From CAYQDF01 sp964416175 (GTDB taxonomy: Bacteria; Chloroflexota; Anaerolineae; Anaerolineales; UBA4823), in NCBI GenBank assembly GCA_964416175.1, contig CAYQDF010000135.1, forward strand, positions 1-8,320: 8,320 nt of DNA, in the 5' to 3' direction. Every line of letters begins with the position of its first letter. Position 1 is the stretch's first letter. Position numbers and translations under genes: made by a program. Below the pieces are notes generated by a model. It searched no databases and was not told the DNA's origin. It was given only the letters and a program-made list of their open reading frames with translations. Shown in pieces: positions 1-7,241 of the stretch.

Positions 1-15
1 AAGTAAAACCGTTCC

Positions 16-88
16 CTTCGACTACGCAGCGGATGCATTCTGAGCGGAACTCAGTGTAGTCGAAGAACGCATCCGCTGCTCCGCTCAG
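16..88. repeat. Interleaved inverted-repeat element (three crossed arm pairs)
   Basis: Three perfect inverted-repeat pairs lie here. Arm A (CTTCGACTAC, 16-25) pairs with 56-65. Arm B (GCAGCGGATGC, 26-36) pairs with 69-79. Arm C (CTGAGCGGA, 40-48) pairs with 80-88. The order is A-B-C-A'-B'-C', so the pairs cross instead of nesting and cannot all form in one simple hairpin. A short hairpin CTGAG/CTCAG (40-44 with 50-54) can nest inside A/A', leaving 26-39 as a bulge. The wording (TTCGACTAC, CTGAGCG) looks like a dispersed intergenic palindromic repeat of the REP type. Only this copy is visible, so that is inference. No protein is encoded here. The rest of the left intergenic stretch (about 106-265) shows only small imperfect hairpins (for example TTATC/GATAA at 174-186) and no gene. 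Confidence 0.7.
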
Positions 89-265
89 GGTGCTTCGCTC
101 ATGGAAAACCAAATGTGACATTGTCGAACTACCCATTTTTAAGATAACTTCTAATCTCTCAGTATACCGCATCTTATCGGAGATAATTCCAGCATATCTT
201 GTCCGCAGGCGGCAAAGTCGCCCGCGAAAAAACCTTGAGAAGTTCCTCGGCTGACGATGGGTTGC

Positions 266-282
266 CCGGCTGTTGCAGCCGG
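266..282 (-). terminator. Hairpin just after msrA, possible terminator
   Basis: A perfect 7-bp stem CCGGCTG/CAGCCGG with a 3-base loop begins 12 bases past the msrA stop codon. Position and GC-rich stem suit a transcription terminator, but no T-run follows on the minus strand. A T6 run lies about 35 bases further on (near 227-232), preceded only by a very weak stem. It could be a U-tract-less terminator, an mRNA-stabilising hairpin, or chance. Confidence 0.3.
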
Positions 283-294
283 ATGATGAAGGCG

Positions 295-870
295 TCACCG
301 AGAGGAGGATTTCAACCTTAAGGCGTATTTCTGACGGAACTTTTCGACTTTTGGCGCGATCACTACCTGGCAGTATCCCTGTCCGGGGTTGCGGACAAAA
401 TAATCCTGGTGATATTCTTCCGCTTTGTAGAACACTTCGAATGGCTCGACCTGCGTGACGATCGGCTCCGTCCAGACCTTCTCCTGTTCAAAACGATCGA
501 TAACGAGCCGGGCAGTTTCCCTCTGTGTATCGTTGTGGTACAGGATGATAGAGCGATACTGGGTGCCAATGTCGGCACCCTGGCGGTTGAGGGTCGTTGG
601 ATCGTGAAAGGTAAAGAAGATCTCCAGGATCTCCTCATAGGAGATCGCCTGGGGATCGAAGGTGATTTGAACCACCTCTGCATGGCCGGTATTGCCTGTG
701 CACACTGCTTTGTAGTCCGGGAAAGGAACTGCACCGCCTGAGTAGCCCACCTCCACCTTAAGCACACCTTTAATCTCTTTGAAGATCGGGTCAAGGCACC
801 AAAAACAACCGCCCCCGAGCGTGGCAACCTCCAGCCGATTGGCAGGTGTTAGAGAAATTGGGTCCATCAT
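295..870 (-). CDS. msrA: Peptide-methionine (S)-S-oxide reductase MsrA
   Basis: This cytoplasmic enzyme reduces methionine-S-sulfoxide, free or in proteins, back to methionine and so repairs oxidative damage. The 191-residue product covers the whole MsrA domain. The motif GCFWC is at 21-25 with the catalytic Cys22. By spacing against the E. coli enzyme, Tyr53, Glu65 (TGHAE), Asp100 and Tyr105 (GADIGTQY) match the sulfoxide-binding and catalytic residues. Cys167 in GYC near the C-terminus is the expected resolving cysteine; Cys25 and Cys57 are also present. HDPTTLNRQG (89-98) and EEYHQDY (151-157) are typical family blocks. The frame stays open to a TTG at 927, but the ATG at 868-870 has a near-perfect Shine-Dalgarno (AGGAGGT) 11 bases upstream and is preferred; a second ATG follows directly. 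It lies 121 bp downstream of cydDC in the same direction. No MsrB domain is fused or adjacent. Confidence 0.96.
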   Translation of the reverse strand: MMDPISLTPANRLEVATLGGGCFWCLDPIFKEIKGVLKVEVGYSGGAVPFPDYKAVCTGNTGHAEVVQITFDPQAISYEEILEIFFTFHDPTTLNRQGADIGTQYRSIILYHNDTQRETARLVIDRFEQEKVWTEPIVTQVEPFEVFYKAEEYHQDYFVRNPGQGYCQVVIAPKVEKFRQKYALRLKSSSR

Positions 871-881
871 GGGACGAAAAT

Positions 882-888
882 ACCTCCT
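882..888 (-). promoter_or_regulatory. Shine-Dalgarno of msrA (fixes the start)
   Basis: AGGAGGT on the minus strand ends 11 bases before the ATG at 868-870. It is the strongest ribosome binding site in the window. The earlier TTG at 925-927 has no comparable site, so the 19 codons between them are probably not translated. Confidence 0.75.
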
Positions 889-949
889 CAAAAAGTCTAG
901 AATGCTCTCTCCAATCAGAATATTCAACGCCGAGTCTTAACATTGGCTG

Positions 950-979
950 ATGATAACCGATCTTACCTATCCCAGTCCA
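950..979 (-). promoter_or_regulatory. Possible promoter of msrA
   Basis: On the minus strand TGGACT (974-979, 4 of 6 to TTGACA) is followed after 18 bases by TATCAT (950-955, 5 of 6 to TATAAT), inside the 121-bp gap between cydDC and msrA. The match is only moderate. If it is not used, msrA would depend on read-through from cydDC, since no clear terminator separates them. Confidence 0.25.
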
Positions 980-991
980 GAGATCGCTGCC

Positions 992-3900
992 TTATTCGGG
1001 TTCCCCATGTTCCAACGCCCAGATGCGGCGATAATATCCCGGATGTTGAATCAAGTCGGAGTGCCTGCCGCGCTGCGTGATAAACCCTCCTTCCAACACC
1101 AGGATCTCATCCATGAATTCCAACCCGATCGAGTGGTGTGTGATCAAGAGGATAGACCTGTGGTCTGTGAGATTCCGCAGAGTATCCAGGATCGCATATT
1201 CTGTCCAGGCATCCAGATTGGAGGCAGGCTCGTCGAGGATCAGGATGGGGGAATTCTTCAACAGCGCGCGGGCGATCGCCAGGCGCTGGCGTTCGCCGCC
1301 GCTCAGGCGGGTCCCTTGCTCACCGATCCAGGTGTTATAGCCTGAAGGTAATGACATTACAAAATCATGTATTCTGGCCTGCTGCGCTGCGCTCACGATT
1401 GCTTCCAAATCAGCTTCCGGGTTTGCCACCCGAAGGTTGTCCAGGATGGTCGCATTGAACAGGTGAGTCCTTTGTGAGACGAGGCTGATCAGCGAGCGGA
1501 CATCTTCCGATTTCAGCTGACGCAGATCCTCCCCGGCGAGAAGGATCTCCCCATCGGTGTAGTCCCAAAATCGCATGAGCAGGTTAGCAATGGTCGTCTT
1601 CCCTGACCCGCTAGGACCAATGATAGCCAGTTTTTTCCCTTCAGTGAGGGAAAACGTGATCCCCTTGATTGCAAATGTACCCGCATTTGTGCAGTGATTT
1701 GTCAAATCATGATCGTAAACAACCTTTGATTGGGGATAGGCAAAACTCAAGTTCGATACCTCTAAATCATAGCGTTCAGGTTTTGGACAGGGGTTCACGG
1801 GCTCAGAGACAGCAGGCTGGAGGGTGATGATCCGCTCGATCCGGCTTACAGCAGCCAGATTCTGAGCGAGGATGCGGGCAGATTGTGCGACAGGACTGAT
1901 TGTCTCGAAGCCAGCCAGGCAGGTCAGGATCATCATTCCAAGGTAAACGCCATCGAGCAGTCCGGCCTGGATCGAGAGAATACCAGCCACAAGGACTGAA
2001 AGGACTGCCAGGTCTGCCAGGGTAGTTTCTTTAGCGGTGTGCACGGCAGCGATTATCCCCATGCGCCTGCTGACGCTTGCATACTCGATGTCTGCCGATT
2101 CAACCACCTGAGCCTGCTGGTGATCTGCTCCAAATGCTTGCAGATCCGGCATACCCTGTATTCCATCGACCAGGGCAGTATTAAGTCTCGACCGGATTTC
2201 CACCAGGCTCCTACCGGGCGAGCGGCCTGCTCTGTAAACCATCGATGGAAGAATCAATGCAGCCACCAGATGAATTACCAGTGTAATCAAAGCAGCAGGA
2301 AGAGAAAATCTTGCGAGGAAAGTGGTGACCGTAAGTAGCACCAGGAACCAGACGAGGGGAGGTGAGGCGGCACGAACGAAGTAACTTTCCAGAGAAGTAA
2401 CATCCGCGTGGATACGGCTGAACAGTTCAGCAGTATGGAAATGCTGCAGGCGCGCTGGTGCGAGCGGTTCGAGTGCGGCGAAAAATCGTGATCGAAGAGA
2501 AGTTAATATGCGAAATGTGGTGTCGTGCGAGACCACGCGTTCGCAATACCGAAACAAGCCTCTGGCCAGCCCAAAGGCGCGCACAGCCACGATCGGCAGC
2601 TGCAAGAGCGCGATAGAGGGGTGTAAAGCAGCCAGAAATATCAAATACGCGGAGGCGCCCAGCAGACCGATTCCACTGGCAACGGCTGCCCACCCAAGGA
2701 AGATGGAAACCAGGACGCGCAACTTATACGGAGAGAGCAAGCGCAGGATGCTGACCAGGTAGCCGGGATGCGTCTCTGGGATGGATTGGAGCGGTTGCGA
2801 GGAGGATTGCAAGGGAGAGAATTCCTGAATCGAAAGGGAACCCGGTGTCGATACAGGTCTTGCTCCAGGGATCCAAAGACTTTGCCTTTTCCCTGGTTTC
2901 AACGGCCGCAAGGGATGGTTCTCCCCCCCAAATAATTGTGGAGGAGCACCCGTTGTGACAATGCGTCCGCCCTCCATGACCAGGACGCGATCTGCACTGC
3001 GCACCGCATCGATAGCGTGGCTGACCAGTAAAACTGTATGGCCTTTCTTCGTATTCACGATCGTTTCCAAAAGACGAGAGCCGGTCTCCGGGTCGATGTT
3101 TGTCATCGCCTCGTCCAAGATAAGGATGGTTGATTTTTTTAGAATCGCGCGCGCCAGCGCGATGCGCTGTGCCTGCCCTCCGCTCAGGCGCTGGCCGCGT
3201 TCTCCGATGACTGTGTCGTACCCCTGAGGGAGTCTCGCGATGAACTCATCCGCTCCTGCAAGCCTGGCAGCAGCGATCACCTCCTCCATGCTGGCGTTCT
3301 GTCGACCGAGCCTGATATTATCAGCAGCACTGGCATCGAAAAGGTAGGGTCGTTGGGGCACCCAGGCGATCTGGTCCCGCCAGCTGGATAGCGAGACCGA
3401 ATCGAGCGGCTTTCCATCGACCCTGACCTCACCTCGTTGTGGGCGAAGGAAGCCCAGTAAAATATCTACCAGGGTGCTCTTGCCGCTCCCATTTGGACCA
3501 ATAAGAACGATTTTCTCGGCGGGTTCAATCGCGAGATTTAATCCCTCCAGGACAGGCCGATTTCCAAGGAACTCAAACCCAACCCCAGTGAATTCGATCC
3601 GGGGCGACTGCCCGCCTGGCGGAAGAACCGTTTTCGGACCAGGAATCGTGTCAACCCCTTCTGGCTTCAACTCGAGGATGGCTGACATCTTTTTCATGTT
3701 ATCGAATCCTGCCATTCCAGCATGGAACCGCATCCCCAGCTGCCGTAACGGCAGGTAAAACTCTGGCGCGAGAAGCAAGACGAAGAACGCCTGCTCCAGA
3801 GAGAGCCGCCAATATAACAGTCGCAGACCGATTTCGACAGCGACAATTGCTGTGCTGAGCATTACGAGCCACTCCAGGACGAGGGCAGAGAGGAACGCCA

Positions 3901-4633
3901 CTCTCAATACGCCCATCGTGGTGCGGCGGTACTCGTTTCCCACCTGTTCGATGACCCGGGTCTGGTCTTTGCTGCGACCAAATATTATTAGTGTTTCCAA
4001 ACCTTGCAAGACATCCAGAAAATGCGCGCCCATTCTGCGGAGGAGTGTCCATTGCTGCTGGGTTGACCTCTCAGCCCGATCCCCGATCAAGATCATGAAG
4101 AGAGGAAAGAGCGGCGCGGTGATGACCATCACCAGACCAGAGATGTGGTCCGCAGGAAATACAGCGGCCAGGATAGTGCCAGGGACGAGCACAGTCACCA
4201 CGAGCTGAGGCAGATAGTGGCTGAAATATTCTTCGAGTGTCTCGACGCCCTGGGTAAGGAGGCTGACCAGCTCTCCTGTCCGGGTGCCGGGATCCGGGGC
4301 GTCCTTCTTGAAGAACCCTGGCCCAAGAGCGTTCAGATGCGTGTAGAGGCGACGGCGGAAATCCGATTGAATTCGAGCAGCGAGTACCGCGGCCGAAGCT
4401 TTTCCAAGCCAGACAAGTGCTCCTCGCAGCAGGATCACACCTGCCAGTGATACGAGCAACGGAGATGCGGAGGGAAAGCCTCCCCCATGAACGTACACCA
4501 GATCGGCCGTCAGGCTGATCAGCCGGGCCTGGAGGATGCCTGCGATTCCGCCAAGGAATCCTGCCACGACCACCAAGCTGAACACTGCACGATGGGGAAG
4601 CAGGATGGAAACGACCCTTTTATCGATGTTCAA
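992..4633 (-). CDS. cydDC: Fused CydD-CydC ABC transporter for cytochrome bd assembly
   Basis: The 1213-residue protein joins both half-transporters of CydDC, an inner-membrane ABC exporter needed to assemble cytochrome bd. E. coli work linked it to export of cysteine and glutathione; later work describes it as a haem transporter. The CydD half has a membrane domain (about 15-310) and an ATPase domain with Walker A GPNGSGKST (379-387), signature LSGGQ (483-487), Asp507-Glu508 and His539. A Pro/Ser-rich linker (about 575-620) leads to the CydC half. That half has a membrane domain (about 625-940) with the CydC block RYCERVVSHD (695-704), and an ATPase domain with GPSGSGKTT (1006-1014), LSGGE (1110-1114), Asp1134-Glu1135 and His1166. 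Both ATP sites look intact. About 15 extra residues (970-986) interrupt the start of the second ATPase domain. The start is TTG at 4633, overlapping the cydB stop as TTGA. An in-frame TGA 15 bases upstream leaves no better start, so translational coupling is likely. E. coli uses two separate genes; fusions are known in Streptomyces. Confidence 0.95.
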   Translation of the reverse strand: MNIDKRVVSILLPHRAVFSLVVVAGFLGGIAGILQARLISLTADLVYVHGGGFPSASPLLVSLAGVILLRGALVWLGKASAAVLAARIQSDFRRRLYTHLNALGPGFFKKDAPDPGTRTGELVSLLTQGVETLEEYFSHYLPQLVVTVLVPGTILAAVFPADHISGLVMVITAPLFPLFMILIGDRAERSTQQQWTLLRRMGAHFLDVLQGLETLIIFGRSKDQTRVIEQVGNEYRRTTMGVLRVAFLSALVLEWLVMLSTAIVAVEIGLRLLYWRLSLEQAFFVLLLAPEFYLPLRQLGMRFHAGMAGFDNMKKMSAILELKPEGVDTIPGPKTVLPPGGQSPRIEFTGVGFEFLGNRPVLEGLNLAIEPAEKIVLIGPNGSGKSTLVDILLGFLRPQRGEVRVDGKPLDSVSLSSWRDQIAWVPQRPYLFDASAADNIRLGRQNASMEEVIAAARLAGADEFIARLPQGYDTVIGERGQRLSGGQAQRIALARAILKKSTILILDEAMTNIDPETGSRLLETIVNTKKGHTVLLVSHAIDAVRSADRVLVMEGGRIVTTGAPPQLFGGENHPLRPLKPGKRQSLWIPGARPVSTPGSLSIQEFSPLQSSSQPLQSIPETHPGYLVSILRLLSPYKLRVLVSIFLGWAAVASGIGLLGASAYLIFLAALHPSIALLQLPIVAVRAFGLARGLFRYCERVVSHDTTFRILTSLRSRFFAALEPLAPARLQHFHTAELFSRIHADVTSLESYFVRAASPPLVWFLVLLTVTTFLARFSLPAALITLVIHLVAALILPSMVYRAGRSPGRSLVEIRSRLNTALVDGIQGMPDLQAFGADHQQAQVVESADIEYASVSRRMGIIAAVHTAKETTLADLAVLSVLVAGILSIQAGLLDGVYLGMMILTCLAGFETISPVAQSARILAQNLAAVSRIERIITLQPAVSEPVNPCPKPERYDLEVSNLSFAYPQSKVVYDHDLTNHCTNAGTFAIKGITFSLTEGKKLAIIGPSGSGKTTIANLLMRFWDYTDGEILLAGEDLRQLKSEDVRSLISLVSQRTHLFNATILDNLRVANPEADLEAIVSAAQQARIHDFVMSLPSGYNTWIGEQGTRLSGGERQRLAIARALLKNSPILILDEPASNLDAWTEYAILDTLRNLTDHRSILLITHHSIGLEFMDEILVLEGGFITQRGRHSDLIQHPGYYRRIWALEHGEPE

Positions 4634-5664
4634 TAGGTCAGTGATTCAGGTTTTGCCGCCACGCGCTGCCGGAATACCCAGTATGTCCAGCCCTGGTAAA
4701 GCAGGACAATGGGCACAAAAATCAATGCCACGATCGTCATCACACGCAAGGTATATCTACTGGAGGCGGCGTTGTAGATATTAAGGCTGAACGACGGGTC
4801 GATCGTCGAGATCATTACGTCGGGGTATATCAGCATGAACAGGGTGGCGATGGCTGCTGCGATAGTGATGGTGGTTGCGGCGAACGCCAGGCCGTTACGT
4901 TTTTTACTAAGGAAGTAGCCCGCGAGGAATAGAGCTGCAACGCCGGTCAGCGGAATCACGCCAGGGTTCACACCGAGCCGGGTGAGGATCTCTGTTGAAA
5001 GGTATGTGCCGACCAGCAGTAATACATCTAAGATAGCAGCAGGGATCCAGATTTTCCGGGCTGCATGCAGGGCGTCTACGCCGAGCTGCCCGTCAATCTT
5101 CATCGCGAGGAATATCGCTCCGTGGAGGACAAAAATGGCAACAGTAGTCACTCCTCCGAGCAAAGCGTAAGGATTGAGCAGATTGAAAAAGCCTCCGACA
5201 TAATTCATGTCTGCATCGATGGGCAGGCCGCGCGCCAGGTTTGCGAAGGCTACACCCAGCAACAGGGATGGGACCAGGCTGCCGAAGAAGATGGACCAGT
5301 CCCAGAGATTCCGCCAGGCCGGGTCAGGGCGCCGGCTGCGAAACTCGAAGGCGACTCCCCTCAGGATGAGGGCAAGCAGGAGGAGAAAGAAGGGCAGGTA
5401 GAATCCGCTGAACAATGTGGCATACCACTGCGGGAAAGCTGCAAAAGTCGCGCCGCCGGCGGTCAGCAGCCAGACTTCGTTACCATCCCAAAAGGGACCG
5501 ATAGAATTGATGATCATCCGGCGCCGGAGGTCTGTTTCCGAAGGGTCACTCCCCCGGCCCAGGAAGGGCAGGAGCATCCCGACACCAAAATCAAACCCTT
5601 CGAGGATAAAAAAACCGGCGTACAAGACACCGATCAGGATGAACCAGAGTGTATTCAAGTCCAT
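4630..5664 (-). CDS. cydB: Cytochrome bd ubiquinol oxidase subunit II
   Basis: CydB is the integral-membrane subunit II of cytochrome bd oxidase. It pairs with CydA and stabilises the haem-bearing complex that reduces oxygen to water with quinol. The 344-residue product is full length and mostly transmembrane, with roughly eight to nine hydrophobic segments. Family blocks are EGFDFGVG (22-29, first helix), GPFWDGNEVW (56-65) and the C-terminal YQGWTYWVFR (323-332). The frame extends up to a TTG at 5730, but the ATG at 5662-5664 is preferred. It has GGGAGA 6 bases upstream, it gives the usual N-terminus (MDLNTLWF), and it avoids overlapping cydA. It starts 46 bp after the cydA stop and its stop overlaps the cydDC start by four bases. 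This leaves no room for a CydX-type small subunit between them. Confidence 0.96.
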   Translation of the reverse strand: MDLNTLWFILIGVLYAGFFILEGFDFGVGMLLPFLGRGSDPSETDLRRRMIINSIGPFWDGNEVWLLTAGGATFAAFPQWYATLFSGFYLPFFLLLLALILRGVAFEFRSRRPDPAWRNLWDWSIFFGSLVPSLLLGVAFANLARGLPIDADMNYVGGFFNLLNPYALLGGVTTVAIFVLHGAIFLAMKIDGQLGVDALHAARKIWIPAAILDVLLLVGTYLSTEILTRLGVNPGVIPLTGVAALFLAGYFLSKKRNGLAFAATTITIAAAIATLFMLIYPDVMISTIDPSFSLNIYNAASSRYTLRVMTIVALIFVPIVLLYQGWTYWVFRQRVAAKPESLTY

Positions 5665-5670
5665 GGTCGA

Positions 5671-5676
5671 TCTCCC
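5671..5676 (-). promoter_or_regulatory. Shine-Dalgarno of cydB (fixes the start)
   Basis: GGGAGA on the minus strand lies 6 bases before the ATG at 5662-5664. It supports the internal ATG over the upstream TTG at 5728-5730, which would add 22 hydrophilic residues not typical of CydB. Confidence 0.65.
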
Positions 5677-5710
5677 ATTCGAACGAGGGTGAAAATGGCT
5701 CCTGGGAAGA

Positions 5711-7108
5711 CTATTCCTGTGCTCCGACAATAGAAAGTCCGGTTTCTGGCGGTGCTCCGGTCAGCTCGCCTTCGGGAGGTGGCGCGCCGGCCCTGGCAAA
5801 ATTGACCAGCAGGTAGATGTCCGCCGCCATCAGGGCGGCATAAACCAGGGTGAATATTATCAGCGAAGCCAGCACCATGCCAGCAGGAACGGTGGGTGAG
5901 ACGGCAGCGTCCAGCTTCATCAGGCCAAATACAACCCACGGAACGCGCCCAATTTCGGTCATTAACCAGCCGGTGGTATTCGCCAGGTATGGCAGAAAAA
6001 TCGCGAAAGGAAAGAATTTTAGAGCTGACGGTCGCCCAGCAACGGATTCCCCCATCACCAGGAACAGCGCATACAGGGCTAAAGCCAGCATCAGGAAACC
6101 GGCGCCAACCATTGCGCGAAACGACCAGTAAACGAACGCGACCGGGGGGATGTAATCCCCTGGACCGTATCTCGCCTCGTATTCTGCCTGCAAGTCGTAG
6201 ATTCCTTTGACCTCCCCGTACAACTGGTTGAAAGCAAGCAGGCTGAGCGCATTTGGCAGACGGAGAGACCAGATTTCCCTTCTTTGAGATAAATCGCCAA
6301 TCGTGAGCAGTGAAAGGGGCGCCGGGTCTGCCGATGTCCAGAGGGCTTCGGCGGCAGCCATTTTCATTGGCTGGATTTCGACCATGTGCTGAGCCTGGCT
6401 GTGGCCATTGAGGATCACCAAAACGACTGAAATCGCACCGAAGATCGCCGCGATCTGGAAGGAACGGCGAAAAACGTCAATATCGGATTTGCGGAGCAGG
6501 TGGTAGGCGCTGATCCCTAAGACGAAGAAAGCGCCTGTGGCAAAACCAGCCGTGATCGTATGGGGGACCATAACCCATACATTCGGATTCAAAACCAGCG
6601 AAAAGAAATCCGTCATGACGGCCCGGCCGTTTACGATTTCAAAGCCGACCGGCTGCTGCATGAAGGAGTTGGCGATTAAGATCCAGAGCGCTGACAGGTT
6701 GGTGCCGATGGCAACCAGCCAGATCGCTGCCGCATGCAGGCCTTTTGAGAGACGGTCCCATCCAAAAATCCACACTCCGAGGAAAGTCGATTCGAGGAAA
6801 AATGCCAGGAGCGCTTCGATTGCCAGAGGCGCGCCGAAGATATCGCCAACAAACCGCGAGTACTCTGACCAGTTCATCCCAAACTGGAATTCCTGGACGA
6901 TGCCTGTGACGACCCCCATCACGAAATTGATCGCGAAAAGTTTCCCCCAAAACTTCGCCATCCTTTTATATACTTCCTGACCTGTCGTTACATATACCGT
7001 TTCCATCAATGCCACAAGGACCGACAGTCCCAGGGTGAGTGGGACAAAGAAGAAATGGTAAATGGTCGTGATAGCGAACTGAAGCCGGGCGAGCAAAAGC
7101 GCATCCAT
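5711..7108 (-). CDS. cydA: Cytochrome bd ubiquinol oxidase subunit I
   Basis: CydA is the haem-carrying, quinol-oxidising subunit of cytochrome bd. This enzyme reduces oxygen to water with high affinity and builds proton-motive force without pumping. The 465-residue product has the expected ligands: His18 (axial to b595), and His183 and Met333 (b558). Glu98 and Glu106 match the E. coli proton-path pair E99/E107. Lys249 and Glu254 match the Q-loop quinol-site residues K252/E257, and GRVPW (387-391) is the conserved GRxPW motif. The stretch between GHSQ (235-238) and SFRAMVG (329-335) is short, which makes this a short-Q-loop type; E. coli CydA is 522 residues. After the last helix is a Pro/Gly/Glu-rich tail (about 439-465). 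The chosen ATG (7106-7108) has AGGAG 6 bases upstream and gives the usual MDALLLARLQF start; a longer frame begins with TTG at 7171. It is first in the cydA-cydB-cydDC operon, with a 166-bp upstream gap holding likely control sites. Confidence 0.97.
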   Translation of the reverse strand: MDALLLARLQFAITTIYHFFFVPLTLGLSVLVALMETVYVTTGQEVYKRMAKFWGKLFAINFVMGVVTGIVQEFQFGMNWSEYSRFVGDIFGAPLAIEALLAFFLESTFLGVWIFGWDRLSKGLHAAAIWLVAIGTNLSALWILIANSFMQQPVGFEIVNGRAVMTDFFSLVLNPNVWVMVPHTITAGFATGAFFVLGISAYHLLRKSDIDVFRRSFQIAAIFGAISVVLVILNGHSQAQHMVEIQPMKMAAAEALWTSADPAPLSLLTIGDLSQRREIWSLRLPNALSLLAFNQLYGEVKGIYDLQAEYEARYGPGDYIPPVAFVYWSFRAMVGAGFLMLALALYALFLVMGESVAGRPSALKFFPFAIFLPYLANTTGWLMTEIGRVPWVVFGLMKLDAAVSPTVPAGMVLASLIIFTLVYAALMAADIYLLVNFARAGAPPPEGELTGAPPETGLSIVGAQE

Positions 7109-7114
7109 TCTGGG

Positions 7115-7119
7115 CTCCT
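7115..7119 (-). promoter_or_regulatory. Shine-Dalgarno of cydA (fixes the start)
   Basis: AGGAG on the minus strand sits 6 bases upstream of the ATG at 7106-7108. It supports this start over the TTG at 7169-7171, which has no such site and would add 21 residues absent from typical CydA. Confidence 0.65.
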
Positions 7120-7173
7120 GTGTTGAATTTAAGGCATCGGGGAATTGCAGGAGTTCGACGATAGCTAACAAGA

Positions 7174-7202
7174 AGAGTAATAAATAAAGTGGGGGATATC
7201 AA
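7174..7202 (-). promoter_or_regulatory. Possible promoter of the cydA-cydB-cydDC operon
   Basis: On the minus strand TTGATA (7197-7202, 5 of 6 to TTGACA) is followed after 17 bases by TACTCT (7174-7179, only 3 of 6). An alternative -10, TATTAC (7177-7182), fits TATAAT better but would give a 14-base spacer. The segment is AT-rich, unlike its surroundings, and lies between the palindrome at 7224-7241 and the cydA start. Some promoter is expected here; the exact boxes are uncertain. Confidence 0.3.
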
Positions 7203-7223
7203 TTTGAGAATGTCATCGAATCC

Positions 7224-7241
7224 TCGTGATGTTTGTCACAG
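7224..7241 (-). promoter_or_regulatory. Rex-like or CRP/FNR-like operator upstream of cydA
   Basis: The minus strand reads CTGTGA-N6-TCACGA. This matches the Rex site pattern TTGTGA-N6-TCACAA at 10 of 12 fixed positions, and the CRP pattern TGTGA-N6-TCACA at 9 of 10. It lies 115 bases before the cydA start and about 65 bases before the start point predicted from the tentative promoter. Rex is a redox (NADH/NAD+) repressor known to control cyd genes in Bacillus and Streptomyces. CRP/FNR-family activators also bind such palindromes, and a place near -65 would suit an activator. The sequence alone does not decide between the two. Confidence 0.55.

Noticed and set aside
205..225. Hairpin GCAGGCG/CGCCCGC as the msrA terminator
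   Set aside because: The stem has a mismatch (G:U on the minus strand), and the T-run lies before it, not after it, in the msrA direction. It is also about 70 bases past the stop.
409..741. 110-residue plus-strand open frame across msrA
   Set aside because: It lies fully inside msrA on the opposite strand. The msrA frame has all catalytic residues, and this one has no family features.
871..927. Longer msrA start at TTG 925-927
   Set aside because: There is no ribosome site there, while the internal ATG has AGGAGGT at good spacing.
871..991. Small ORF starting at the ATG at 943 (minus) as a CydX-like subunit
   Set aside because: The translated residues are charged and polar with no membrane helix, and the frame runs into msrA.
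5065..5733. 222-residue open frame on the plus strand
   Set aside because: It is antisense to nearly all of cydB, has a low-complexity charged composition rich in Glu, Gln and Pro, and no recognisable domain. It is a shadow of a GC-biased gene.
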